Below, piece by piece: positions 1-10,662 of a stretch of 64,000 nucleotides of DNA. Location of the stretch: contig CM069593.1 in NCBI GenBank assembly GCA_035771175.1, positions 47,057,554 through 47,121,553 of the forward strand, given 5' to 3'. Positions within the stretch are counted from its first letter, which is position 1. Each line of letters begins with the position of its first letter. The notes beneath the pieces are model-generated. The model was not told the DNA's origin. It did not search any database and saw only the letters and a list, made by a program, of their open reading frames with translations. The translations under genes were made by a program, and so were the position numbers. The DNA is from Paratinospora sagittata. Lineage: Eukaryota > Streptophyta > Magnoliopsida > Ranunculales > Menispermaceae.

Positions 1-222
1 TTCCAACTACATGGAATCGGCTACATAAATCCGGTTCCTCCACTCCTCTCTATTAAATGCTAAGTCGGCATTGAAACTATTATAATAAGTTAAATCTTTC
101 TTAATTAACTCCTTCCGTGTTACTTTAGGTCTTCCTCTCCCTTTATCTCTATTGTTACCGTGTAATGTTAATAAGTCACTCTTCCTAACTGCTGCATCCA
201 AAGGCCTGTGTTGTTCATGCAA
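1..222 (-). mobile_element. RTE-type LINE 3' end (C-terminal reverse transcriptase tail)
   Basis: Minus-strand translation reads VRKSDLL, then RGRGRPKVTRKELIKKDL, then ADLAFNREEWRNRIYVADSM and a stop at 7-9. This is the typical C-terminal tail of plant RTE-clade LINE polymerases (RGRGRPK...W...DM...R.EWR..I.VA). It lies in the first intron of the minus-strand gene. Related tails occur at 15283, 43862, 44740 and 58335. The 5' part is lost. Confidence 0.7.
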
Positions 223-330
223 AACCCTAAGAAACACAAAAACTAGAAATCTGCAATAATTAAAGAGAAAACAAAACAAAAAAAAAAAAAAGGAAATTGT
301 TGGAGTTTGATTTGGTGTTGTGGAGAGTAC

Positions 331-498
331 CGGTGGAGGAGTCATTTTGGAGACTTCGAGATAGTGTTCTTTGAGGGAGCGTAGCAAGAGAGAATCCACT
401 GCGGAGGAGACGCTTGATGCGTATTGGTTTGAGATGATTCGCCATGGATGATGCAGAGCTCCACGGCCGCTCGTTAAGATTTTCTTGAACGTTAACAT
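331..498 (-). CDS. First coding exon of a minus-strand gene, probably a mitochondrial protein (partial)
   Basis: On the minus strand an ATG at 498 opens 56 codons that end exactly in phase at a GT donor (bases 330-329). The N-terminus (MLTFKKILTSGRGALHHPWR) is basic, hydroxylated and free of acidic residues, as in mitochondrial presequences. It is followed by a soluble stretch containing SLKEHYLEVSKMTPPP. This recalls, from memory and weakly, the start of plant p32/MAM33-type mitochondrial glycoprotein family members; I cannot verify that. The frame runs on into the intron as low-complexity Phe-rich sequence and then LINE coding sequence, so the longer open frame is not the protein. The rest of the gene is left of the window. 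The sequence right of 498 (to about 720) is GC-richer and would be its 5' UTR and promoter. Confidence 0.55.
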
Positions 499-769
499 TC
501 GTTACGACGATCGCTTTGGATTCTTCGTGCGAGACTGGGAGTTATTAGAAGATGATGAAGAAGAAAAAGTGATTCACAGTGCCGCCATTATTAGGGTAAG
601 TTGAAGAGAAGCGGCTCGATGGTTCGAAACTTGGAAGAAGCGGCAACTGCGAAAGCGTCGTGTTTGGGGAGGCAAGTGAAAAAACTGCTCACTTGCCAAG
701 TTTGTAATATTTTAATGCGGAGGCGAGGGTTGAGTGGTCGGATGGCGACCCTGCGAGGGTGAGGCTACA
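499..769 (-). promoter_or_regulatory. Putative 5' UTR and promoter of the minus-strand gene
   Basis: This is a GC-richer stretch directly upstream of the minus-strand ATG at 498, between it and a microsatellite. No convincing TATA box was identified. The role is inferred from position only. Confidence 0.35.
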
Positions 770-793
770 ATATATATATATATATATATATAT

Positions 794-829
<36 letters not shown>
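770..829. repeat. Compound microsatellite (TA)n-(TTTA)n
   Basis: An uninterrupted TA run (770-792) passes directly into about nine TTTA units. Confidence 0.9.
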
Positions 830-1768
830 AATTTTGATAAATTAAAGAAATAATGTGTGAATAAATAAATCTGGTGCATATTTTGAACCACCAATAAAAT
901 ATAACATAAACTTTTCAAACAATTTAAATTCTACAATTGGTTTGTTTATGGATGCCATGATGTCAATTGAAAAATGTAGTCATAATTCATTCTCCTCGGC
1001 ATAAATTGGTGAACATATATCTGCGTTGCACTTTATTAATAATTATATTTTATAATTTATATTTATTTTATTTTAATTTTAAAAATTTATAAATAATTAA
1101 GTCTTGTCGGCTGTATACGTTAGTTGAAACAAACATAAAGAAAAAGATTAAAACTAAAAAGATTGGTAGATTAGATTAATTTTTCCAATAATATTTCTTA
1201 ATTGTTGTATAACATGGGTTGGAAATCAGAATTTCTAATAAATAAAAACGTATAACACACTGTTAGTAAAAAGTATTGGCTTTATAAATAATATAGATAC
1301 GATCGTATAGACAAAAAAGTGATAAAATGATAAAAAAACATATACCAAATAATACACCCAAGTTGATGTGACCATATACAATATCCCAATGTTGTGAGAG
1401 AGAAAAAATAAAAAGAAAATAGTCATCGCTCACTATATATTACATCAACATGAGTATGATTTAAAATACAATTGTTAGGTTGTAAAAACATTTATGATAA
1501 AAGAAAAAAGTGCAATAGAATGAGATATTCCTCAACTCATAATTTCACTAAAGCAATAGGATACATGGCATTGACATTTTTTATTTTATACTTTTTTTAG
1601 CAATAGTTTTAAATTCAACCAAATAATTTAAACAAAATAGGGTAAACATCGGTTCTATGGAGGATGTATCAATTTATAAACTAATAGGTCTAAGTTTAAA
1701 TCCCAAGCTAATTTAGAGCATGTTTTTTTGTTTGTAGACTTTTATGAAAATTAGTCAACATGCACTAA
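830..1768. other. AT-rich intergenic DNA, nothing recognised
   Basis: No conserved frame, RNA gene or element ends seen. The short open frames here are AT-composition artefacts. Confidence 0.6.
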
Positions 1769-1988
1769 GGCCTTGTTTGATTTGTGAGAAAATTATTATT
1801 TTTTCGACAAAATAAAAGATTTTCTCAAAAAAATAGAAAAATTGTGCTTTTGATTGTCAATATTTTTTTGAATTTTTTTTTCTCAACCTTTTTATTTTCT
1901 CACCAAAATTTTCTTATAATTTTTTTTTAGTATTATTAAGAAAAAAGTATTTTCTTAATTTTGTTTTTCTCAGCTATTAAACAAGGAC
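1769..1988. mobile_element. Tourist-like MITE (PIF/Harbinger type), 220 bp
   Basis: The left end reads GGCCTTGTTTGATTTGTGAG. The right end is the near-inverse, with ...TTAAACAAGGAC. Both ends are directly flanked by TAA (1766-1768 and 1989-1991). The GGCCTTGTTTG terminus and 3-bp TAA duplication are hallmarks of Tourist-like MITEs. The interior is AT-rich, has no coding capacity, and repeats GAGAAAA-type motifs near both ends. Confidence 0.8.
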
Positions 1989-2321
1989 TAAATTACAATG
2001 AACATTTTAAAAAATAAACCAAGTGAAAGCATTAAGAGGTCTAAATAACAATAATAAAAAAGAAACAATGAAAGAAGAAGTATCGAATGGTGAAAATCAT
2101 GATGGAGAAGTTTGTTCAATTACCAAAAATACAGGAGAGGTTTGAGAGAAATTAGCAGATCAAAAAATGCTTCACTGTCAATTATTATTTTTTTAATGTA
2201 TCTTTCGACACCCAAAAAAATAAAAAAAGATAAAAAAAAGGTGAAAACAAATTTAAAGTAACATGTACAAAGATAATTAAAAATAATTTAAAACTTATAA
2301 TTTGAATATAATAAATTATGG

Positions 2322-2415
2322 ATACAAGTGCATAGCTCACTTGATAAGACATCCACTCCCTAACCATTAGACAGGGCGATGAAAACCCCGCCCCAACTCC
2401 CTCGTCAACAAAAAA
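2322..2415 (+). mobile_element. tRNA-derived SINE remnant
   Basis: CATAGCTCACTTGATAAGAC resembles a tRNA A-box region. It is followed by a CTCCCTAACC...CAGGGCG stem and a tail CCTCGTCAACAAAAAAAG. This layout is common in plant SINE copies. The B box is degenerate. Confidence 0.45.
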
Positions 2416-2486
2416 AGAAGAGAGAGAATACAATAAATTATAAAAACCATATAATTATAAAATATATTTTGAGTTCGGAAGGTAAA

Positions 2487-2513
<27 letters not shown>
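2487..2513. repeat. (TA)n microsatellite
   Basis: About 13 uninterrupted AT dinucleotides lie just upstream of the putative first exon of the next gene. Confidence 0.9.
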
Positions 2514-2517
<4 letters not shown>

Positions 2518-2639
2518 CAATAAAATATTTTGAAAAAAAAATTAGGAAAAAAAAAGAAAAAAAAAAACCAACGACAACAAACAAGGGATGGTATATAAAA
2601 TTTCGGACCAAATAACCCTTGTTAAGGGCTGGGAGCTCC

Positions 2640-2741
2640 AACACAAGCCTCACTTTAGTTCAGTCACTGGACCGAACACAGCTACGGCAAAACCCCAAGC
2701 GAAACGAGTGTTAGAGGGGAAACGAGTTAATCGCGCGTAAG
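2640..2741 (+). promoter_or_regulatory. Putative 5' UTR exon of the coiled-coil gene
   Basis: A GC-rich island in AT-rich surroundings ends in two overlapping donor choices (CGC|GTAAGG at 2736/2737 and AAG|GTGCCC at 2741/2742). The downstream coding exon is preceded by an acceptor-like AAAAGCAG ending at 4869. A non-coding first exon spliced across about 2.1 kb is therefore likely. Inference; no transcript available. Confidence 0.4.
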
Positions 2742-3224
2742 GTGCCCCTGAATTTTTATTCTTATTTTCTTTTTGATTGCATTTGGATTTTCTCTTTTGT
2801 TCTTGGTTAAACAGCTGAAATGTTTTGGAGCGTCTAGGGTTTATCGTTTGAATTGCATGGCAATGTTACGATTCTTATCATCCGATCAATTTTTTTTCGA
2901 CGTATTGGTTGTTTTGATGCAAATTGAACCGTTTAATGTTGGAAAGAGTTGTCTCCAAATGACGTGTTTTTTTTATTTTATTTTGTTCTTCGATTTTCAT
3001 TGGGTTAATTGCGGAAGGATCGTAATTTCGTTTGTAGTTGATACGATTTATCAATTTATTTGTTTATTGAATTTTTTAATTAATTAATTATTTTAATATT
3101 GCCAAGGTTGCTGTTTACCGAGCAGATAGATGAAGAATGGATTCTTTATTTTTTTCGTTCTTTATTTTATTTTGTAATTTGTAATTCTTATTTCATGGTA
3201 AGTTGCAAGAACTTATAGTAGGAT

Positions 3225-3382
3225 TGTTAGCTTAGTCCCACATCGCTTGGGTACAATTAGGATGTGCAATGTATAATAGGCAACCCTCTCCTTGCAAGCC
3301 GGTTTTCAAGGATGAGTTAAGCTCACGGGCTTTATCAAGGATCATGGTTGATGGTTCCGATTAGCCTTTGTTGAGGCCAACA
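3225..3382 (+). mobile_element. Solo LTR or TRIM-like LTR remnant
   Basis: The sequence begins TGTTAGCTTAGTCCCACATC and ends GGCCAACA, giving TGTTAG/CCAACA termini. The internal 'TCCCACATCG' is frequent in short plant LTRs. The flanking 5-mers (AGGAT and TGATA) do not match, so boundaries or integrity are uncertain. It lies in intron 1 of the coiled-coil gene. Confidence 0.4.
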
Positions 3383-4296
3383 TGATATTCAAGATTTCAG
3401 TTGCCATAGTAGAGGGTGCAAGTCGTATTAGGAACCATAAAGATTTGATGCCCTTGATTATTTTAGGCTAATAGCAGTTTAAGAACAAATGGAGTTCATT
3501 GGAGTATTATTTATTTATTTATTAATACTATTTAAAAATCGGGTGATGGCTCTAAGTTTTTATTTATTTCGGTTGCACAAGAAATGGTGGAGCGTGTCAA
3601 GAAATATTACCTTATTAGAGTATTAAGCTGACATGCTTTGACGTATTAGTGAGGCGATTAAGCAGGGGTGAGTTGCTTTAGAATTTTAAAAAACTTTGAA
3701 ATAAGTTGGTTTAGGATTGAGCATATGGAGCATAATCCTACAAAAATAAGGTTCATAAAATCGAGAAGGATCGTATAAAATTATATATAGATAATTAAAG
3801 TTGAGGATCTGCATTTGGTATCCTCACGAAGGCAGTTGTTCTTAACTTGATATAGATGAGTATATGAACTCATTTAGACTACTTTGTTCCATCAAAGGCT
3901 AAATACTATGTCTTTATTAATTATCTTCTTCCATATTATTTGAGGTCATCATCTTCTTCTATCGCTACCATCTACAATTTATACATCACTCTTTCTAACT
4001 GAAACATCTAATGTTTTCGCTGTTTGTGTTTGAATATTCTTGATTGGTTTTCTTTCATTTATCTTTATTTGGATTGTTCTTACCTTTTTTCAATGTGTTC
4101 ATTTTTCTAAATTTTATCTCTTAATATATTTCATGTAATCATCTTAACATCGACCTTTTTTTTGACACTTTATTGACATGTTATTTATTTATTGCCCAAC
4201 ATTTTCTTTGATAAAGTATTGCCGGCCTAACAACAGTCTCAAAATGATTTCTTTTAACTTCAATGGTATGTTGAGCATATAAATATATTTAAAGAA

Positions 4297-4297
<1 letters not shown>

Positions 4298-4382
<85 letters not shown>
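4298..4382. repeat. Long perfect (AC)n microsatellite
   Basis: About 42 uninterrupted CA repeats in intron 1. A tract of this length should be highly polymorphic. Confidence 0.95.
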
Positions 4383-4384
<2 letters not shown>

Positions 4385-4874
4385 ACATGTGTATTTGTGC
4401 GTGCACACGAGCTTTGTTAGTTATGTTTTAAAAAAAATCCGTACAAGACATTTAGAAGGACCTTGTGCTCAACAGACTACATAACATGAATGAGATAGGG
4501 GAAAACGAAGGAAGGGGACAATTGGGAACCTTTCCCCCCTTTGGACGAGCTTTCTATTGACATTTTGGTTTTGGATCAATTTTAAATCGATCACATGGTT
4601 AATAGCTCTACCACCTGAAATTGAGAGGGTCAATTATCAACTCGGGAATGTAAATAATCTGATTGCTTATTAGAAGAAATTGTGAAAAATTGGCTGCATT
4701 TACTCCATTCAATCAATTTTTTTTTTTTCAAGTGGAGCTTCTATATTATTTTCTTTTTTCTTTTAATGTTTGAATTAATAGCATTACTTTACTTTTGCTG
4801 AGGTTTTAATTGTCCTCTTTTGGCTGTCACTATTTTTATTTGACTGAGAATTTTCAATGATAAAAGCAGTGAAG

Positions 4875-7800
4875 ATGAGACGACAACCACATTATCCCGA
4901 TTCTGGTGGCAATTCATATGTTAATGCTCAGATGCAACACATGTCAGCACAGAGGATGCAGCATAATTCCGGAATGAGCCATTTCCCAGGAAGGTCAGAT
5001 GCTTTGCCCAGGGATGAAGAGCATCCTTACGTGTCCTCAAAAGCTGAAGGGCAATGGCAGTGGGATAGAGACGGACTAAAAGGATCTAATCCGATGTCTC
5101 CTCATGTTTTCGGTGAAGGCAAGTGCTACTCTTGGTTTCCTTTGTCATTTTCTTCTTGGCAACTCTTCATCTTTTGCTTTATTATATATATTTGTGTGAT
5201 ATCAAGTATTATGTTACTGACAATTCATCTTTGCTCTAAACTTTTGGTTGCTTAAAATTTAGGATTAGTTTGCGAAAAGAAAAATCTAATTTGACATAGA
5301 GACTTTTAAAAAAATGCTGGAGCAGTTGAAGTTAGCGACTAATGGATACCCAAAAATGATTTCATATCATTGTGGGGAGAGGTGTTGATGAATATGTTGT
5401 TCCCGTGTTTAAAAATGTGCACCTAAAGGCTTAAGCTCTATGTTTGGTAATGCTATTTAGATTTTGAGGAGAATTATATGATGCTGGAATATAATTATGG
5501 CAGCTAAGAAATTATATATACATAAAATGAATTTAGCTAAGATGAGGGTGTTGACTTGGATTGAGATAAAAAGTAAAACTAGAAAAAGGTATAATAAAAA
5601 ATAAATCATTTTGCAAGAATATTGATGTAGGAACCGGTGAAAAAAAATGGGGAAAAAGTTGATTGAGCTGCTTTGATTATGTGAGACAAAAATGATTGTA
5701 CCAGTCATTTGGAGAGATGATCCAAGTTTAAGGTTTAAGAATGACAAATGAAAGACTAAACTTGACTGAACTATTAAGGGAAGATATGGATGCGTTCTAT
5801 CTAATACAAAATGTGACTTTAGAGAGTTGAATAGTGGTTTTAGATTTGGCAGCGGGCCTCAAGTAGTTGTCATAAAGCTTGTGTATCAGTTATGCATTAG
5901 TTCCAAGCTTGAGGCAATACTTATGTAATTCTTTTTTTTTAACAGAAACAAGCATCAACTTTATTAGAGATATAAGAATAAACTGTTACCGACAAGGGCA
6001 CTAGACGTGCACCGACATAACAGGACACACACAATTACTGTCAATTACAATCAAGAAAATAATTCTGCAAATAACATCCCAACCCCATCACTCAGAAAAC
6101 AAAGCTACATCCAAAGTCACAACGAATCTAAACAGTTACCCCAGTCCAAGACCCAATTTGAAAGAGAGGGACCTTGAACCAAAACCGCTGCGTGAACCCA
6201 AAACTAGCAACGAACCTAATATCCTCCCACAGATTGTTTTGGTCCTTGCATCTAATGTTGAAAATCCTATTGTTTCTTTCAAGCCGTATCTGCCAAAGTG
6301 TTGCAAATAAAGCAACAAGAGCCACCTCCTTGACCGTACTAGATATAATAGAGCCATGGGACAGTGACATGCAAGCCCCAATATTGGATGGCCGCGAGAG
6401 TCTTCCCCCCGAGAAACTAAACCATCTCCCCCACAACCTCTTCGCCAAAGAGCAGTGCACAAATAAGTGCTCCGGAGTCATTGTTATTCATTGTTAAATA
6501 AGTGGTCCCTATTTAATTTATACTGACATAAGTGGCAATACTTATGTAATTCATTGTTATTCATTCAACAACAGAGATTTATTTTCAACTACTTGAAGTC
6601 CCTATTTAATTTATACTGTTATTCTGCTGTATATAGATAATATTTTTCACTAAATCACAATCACCCAATGTAAATCGTTGTAAGAGTATCTATCTCTCAT
6701 CATTTATAGTAGTGCACTTCTGGGAACATTCTCAAATGAAATGATACATTAAGTGTCAGTCTTATGGTATCAATTGAAGCATTTGTAGTGGTAAGTAGGT
6801 TTGTTTACCTGTGAAATTTTTTAATACTGCAGCTTGGATTGCAGTCGTTCTAGACTGTTGTAGAGCACTGTATTGAGGCTTGGAATTCCTCTTACAAGCC
6901 AGTTTATTTACTGTTTTAGTTGCTTTTAAAAATTAAAACTTAACTCTTCTTGGACATGATTTCTATGAATTTCTCTTCTTGGTTGCCTTATAAATAACAC
7001 AAGACAGAAAAGGAAAGGGTCCATAAGCTTGCTGGTGAGTGGTGCCTATGTTTTACAAAATAACTGCATGATAAATAAAATTGTGATCATGAAGAATAGA
7101 GAAGCTAATTTAATTGGCATTTGAGTATTTTATATTGCCTGTCAATTATCTGAACTTCTGCCATAGTCTTAGCGTTCCTTACTTGGATTAACTATTAGAG
7201 ATATTATGTTTGTGATGTAGGTCAAGGAGGTGATGCATCTCGATCTTTTTATCAGGCCCAAAGAGCGGATTCAAAAGCAGGCTTTGATAAACAAGCGAAC
7301 AAAGATCCTAGAGCCCAACCACATGAGCAAGACATGGAACTCGGATATGAGGACAATACTCTACCACAGACGTTCGAAGGTCTTGAACAGAAATTCCACG
7401 ATGAGATCGTGATATTAACGAAGGAACAGCATGATGCGGAAGATACAGAAAATTCAAGGCACAGAGAGGTAAACATATTATGATTTATGAATTAGTGTGT
7501 TCTTCCAATCCTGATCATTTTCCCCCTTTTACGATAGATTGGCATGCAGAAATTTTCCTCCTAAGAATGCAAAACTGTAAATTCCCAAAAGAAAGTCTGC
7601 CAGTTTTCTCTCTTTCTCTCTCTATGTTTCTCTGTCTGTCTGTCTGTCTCTCTTCTTTACCCAAATCATGGCATATTACTTAAACACAGAAATCTCCCCA
7701 ATAGAAAAAGCCTGCCATTCTTATGAAGAAAACTTGGTGAAGTAACTAAGAACGTCCTACCTTATGCTGCCTGCATAGATTCTTTCTCCTAGGATTGAGA

Positions 7801-10027
7801 GTGATTCCTTAATGGCATTCAAGAATTTCTTTGGAATCTGAACTAACATAGACTTCTCATTAAGAGGTTTAGAAAGTAGGAAGGATCGTCTTACAAGATT
7901 CTAGATGCCTTCTATCATAATGTTTAAGGAGGAGGTAATAAAGAGGTAAATGATATACTTATTCAGAATCTAAAGTAGATAAATATTGGATGTCATTTTA
8001 GGAATCTGAAGTAGGACGTGGATGTATCTCTTTGAGAGGTATAGAAAATATGAATGATCATTAGTCAATCATTTTAGTTGGCAATTGGATAGATTGTAAT
8101 TTCTAAATGAAGGTGATTGATAAATCGTATAAGGAAGTTTTGAAATGTGAGAGGCTTCAAGAGGGAGATTCTAATTTCTTTTGCATGAAAGAAGAATGCT
8201 AAATACCCTTAAGGCAGGGGTCAAGCATGCTGAAAAATGATTGTAAAATTATGAATAATACTCCATTTGGTGGAAGGCTTTTAGTAGATCTCCTCTCAAT
8301 GGCCTTGGCATTCATTTACTGAACTCAAATTATAACCAAAGGAGAGTTTAAAGCTCCCATTCTAGTGGTCCTGTGATGGTTATTCAATATTTCTTATGGT
8401 ACATTCACAATTTATGGTTTGTAATTCAACTCATTCACTGACATGTTGATAATTATAGAATGAGTAGGAAAGAAAACAAAAGAGAAGTAAAGAAGAGACA
8501 AGAGAGCGGGAATAATAATTGGTATTTTTTTTTCATTCAATAATCATTCATGATGTAAATTTCAATTGCAAACCTATTATTTATAGAAATTTAAAATACT
8601 TATTTTGATTCCAACTAAAAATTTTCAAACTAAAATCCTACTAGCTAATAAAATTAAAATCCTTTTAAAATAAAACTTGAATCTTTCTAATATTTGGATA
8701 CTAAAATCCTGCTATTTATAAAATCAAAAATTTAGAATCCTATTAAAATCAAACTACTAGACTTGAACAGAAATTAAATAGTACTAAAAATTGATTCACA
8801 ATAATTAAAATCCTAAAATTAAATATCTTTTTTTTAAACCCTAAAATTAGATATTTAAAGATACTATTTTATTTATTTTCTATTCTGATCTGGATTACAT
8901 GTCATTGATGTGATGTGGGGACTCATGACACGTGCGTAACGGGATTTATCATGTATTTGTTAGCGGCCCACGTTAGGTGGTTTAAACCCACGTAGCTTAT
9001 TTAGGAGTTGCGTCAGTTTAGGATTCTTATTTGGTAGTTTATTATAAATATGGCTTTTGGTCATCAGGGAGAGCGAATCTAATGTTTTGAGTTTTCTATT
9101 CAATAAAATCTATTTTGGGTGTTCCTTTGAGTATTTTCGTTTTTGCTTCCACAGCGAATCTACATCACAATGTCTAGAATCCTTGTGTGCAAGGACTAGG
9201 AGGGATAGCTTTTTCTATTTTGAATTATAAAAACCAAATTTATTTCTTTGAATCAACTCTGGTAAATTGTTTTGTTGTTCATAATAAAATGGTGATAACA
9301 TGGACTGATGTTAGCAACTTGCATATGGTTCTCAGAGCTCAGCCTAGATCCTCTGATAGTGGTACACCTCAGGATCTTGAAATTGTTGTTGACCTTTGGT
9401 TTTCAATGCAAAGTCTATTGTTTCATGTAAATAATTCTGACCACAAAAGAAAAAAAAAAACTCTGCATTAGTATTTGTGCATGTTTGGGTTCACTTGCTT
9501 ATTGGTGTTTGAGCCAATGAAGAACTTAGACATGAAGCTGTGTGTTCAATTATGTGCCCTTATGTATTGTGATATGTGGATTCAGGTTTAATATATTAGA
9601 TGCTATTGGGATGATCCAACTATCCTACCCTAAAACTCAGGATGATAATTCACAATCCTTATTGTTTCAGAGATTAAGTGACATCAATGCTAAGTACCAA
9701 GAAAAACTATCTGCCCTACGAATCCAACATGCCAGTCACAGAGACGACTTCCTCCGAAGAGAGTCACAGTTACGGCAGCAGCAGTACCAACAAGCTGGAA
9801 TGAGCCACTACCAGAGCCCCACCGGACCAAGTGAACCACATGTCTATCCCGGGGCAGCAGCTGCAGCTGCAGAGGCAGCAGAAGCACGTCGAACCTATGG
9901 AGCCAGCCAATTTGACTCCTACAGAGAGCGAGCTCAGTATCTTGACGGTGCCAGAAACCATGGCCTTGAGGCACGGGGACCATACCCTGGTGGCCGAGCC
10001 TACAACACCAATGCTCGCTATTACTGA
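4875..10027 (+). CDS. Plant Gln/Arg-rich coiled-coil protein of unknown function (3 coding exons, ~282 aa)
   Basis: Coding exons are 4875-5118, 7221-7468 and 9671-10027, and the joined frame is open with TGA at 10025. The start is taken as ATG 4875 (MRRQPHYPDSGGNSY) because an acceptor-like AG lies at 4868-4869; an in-frame ATG at 4857 would add six residues. Residues 1-82 are polar and Met/Gln/His-rich (QMQHMSAQRMQH). Residues ~130-205 form a charged coiled coil (EQKFHDEIVILTKEQHDAE, then DINAKYQEKLSALRIQHASH). Then come an Ala run (~226-234) and an Arg/Tyr/Gly-rich tail ending YNTNARYY. There is no catalytic motif, signal peptide or membrane segment. The Arg/Gly/Tyr tail would suit RNA or protein scaffolding, but that is speculation. 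Exon 1 probably uses a GC-AG donor (AAG|GCAAGT at 5119). A GT donor six bases upstream would delete two residues in frame. I recognise no named family. Confidence 0.75.
5913..6552 (-). mobile_element. 5'-truncated L1 LINE with 19-bp target site duplication
   Basis: The direct repeats GGCAATACTTATGTAATTC at 5913-5931 and 6534-6552 are identical. Between them the minus strand ends in a poly(A) (T run 5932-5940 on plus). It encodes a reverse-transcriptase zinc-finger tail: HLFVHCSLAKRLWGRW, then ALFATLWQIRLERNNRIF, stop near 6128. This is an ordinary target-primed L1 insertion cut short at its 5' end, in intron 2 of the coiled-coil gene. The 56 bases at 6478-6533 are not LINE-coding and partly copy the neighbouring host DNA. 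Confidence 0.9.
8040..8300 (+). mobile_element. Very degraded L1 fragment (low confidence)
   Basis: Plus-strand fragments such as CERLQEGDSNFFCMKEE resemble the LKEGDxNTKFFH motif upstream of L1 reverse transcriptase. The frame is broken. It lies in intron 3 of the coiled-coil gene. Confidence 0.3.
8911..9167 (+). mobile_element. Solo LTR, ~257 bp
   Basis: It starts TGATGTGGGGACTCATGACA and ends GAATCTACATCA, giving 6-bp inverted termini TGATGT/ACATCA. Inside, in LTR order, are a TATA-like TATAAATATGG near 9043 and AATAAAA near 9103. No matching second LTR or internal region is present. The target duplication is unclear. It lies in intron 3 of the coiled-coil gene. Confidence 0.6.
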
Positions 10028-10610
10028 GTAAATCATTTCCAACATCTTTTAACACTTTTTCTTCTTTGTTGTGCTCCCTTTTATTCCTTTTGAGTGTGAA
10101 ATAGAAGATATGTCTTACTCACTTCTCCTCCTGTTCTGTTGTTAAATATAAACATCTGCTTATGCCATTTTGTAGTAGCCTTACTAGGGAACTCTGGTGT
10201 ATGCCAATTAGAATAATTCTAACCATCATTTTTCTTTGAAGATGGATTTTCATCTTTTAACATAGCTTGAGCCATTGGGGTGTTGAAGACTGCATTTTAC
10301 AGCAGATCTTGAAAGTTCCTTTTTTTTTTTTACTTCATGCCCTGCATTTCTCATCTTGGCTTGGCCATGCTGGTGAAGATGACATTTTTAATCTCTGATC
10401 TCTTGAGTTAAACTAAATTTTAGCAGCAGAGCTGTTTTCATGTGCAGTGGTAGCTTGTTCTTTTATAGCTAGTGGATGTGGTGGATGGATGCTTAAATCA
10501 AAGTTGAGTTTTGCTGCAATTAGTGATTTCTCTCCACCCATTTCATTAGAACAATTGATAGATCACAAGAGTTTATGCTCTTTAACATACAAAATAAAAT
10601 CATTGGAAAC
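10028..10610 (+). terminator. 3' UTR and likely polyadenylation region of the coiled-coil gene
   Basis: T-rich sequence after the TGA is typical of a plant 3' UTR. An AATAAAA-like signal lies at about 10593. The exact cleavage site is unknown. Confidence 0.4.
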
Positions 10611-10662
10611 AATTCAGCCCTAAAACACATTTAAATCAGTTTTGGACATAATCTATAATCTA

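Noticed and set aside
9187..9471. 94-residue plus-strand frame in intron 3 of the coiled-coil gene
   Set aside because: Contains no conserved motif and sits directly after a solo LTR; it cannot be joined in phase to the flanking exons.
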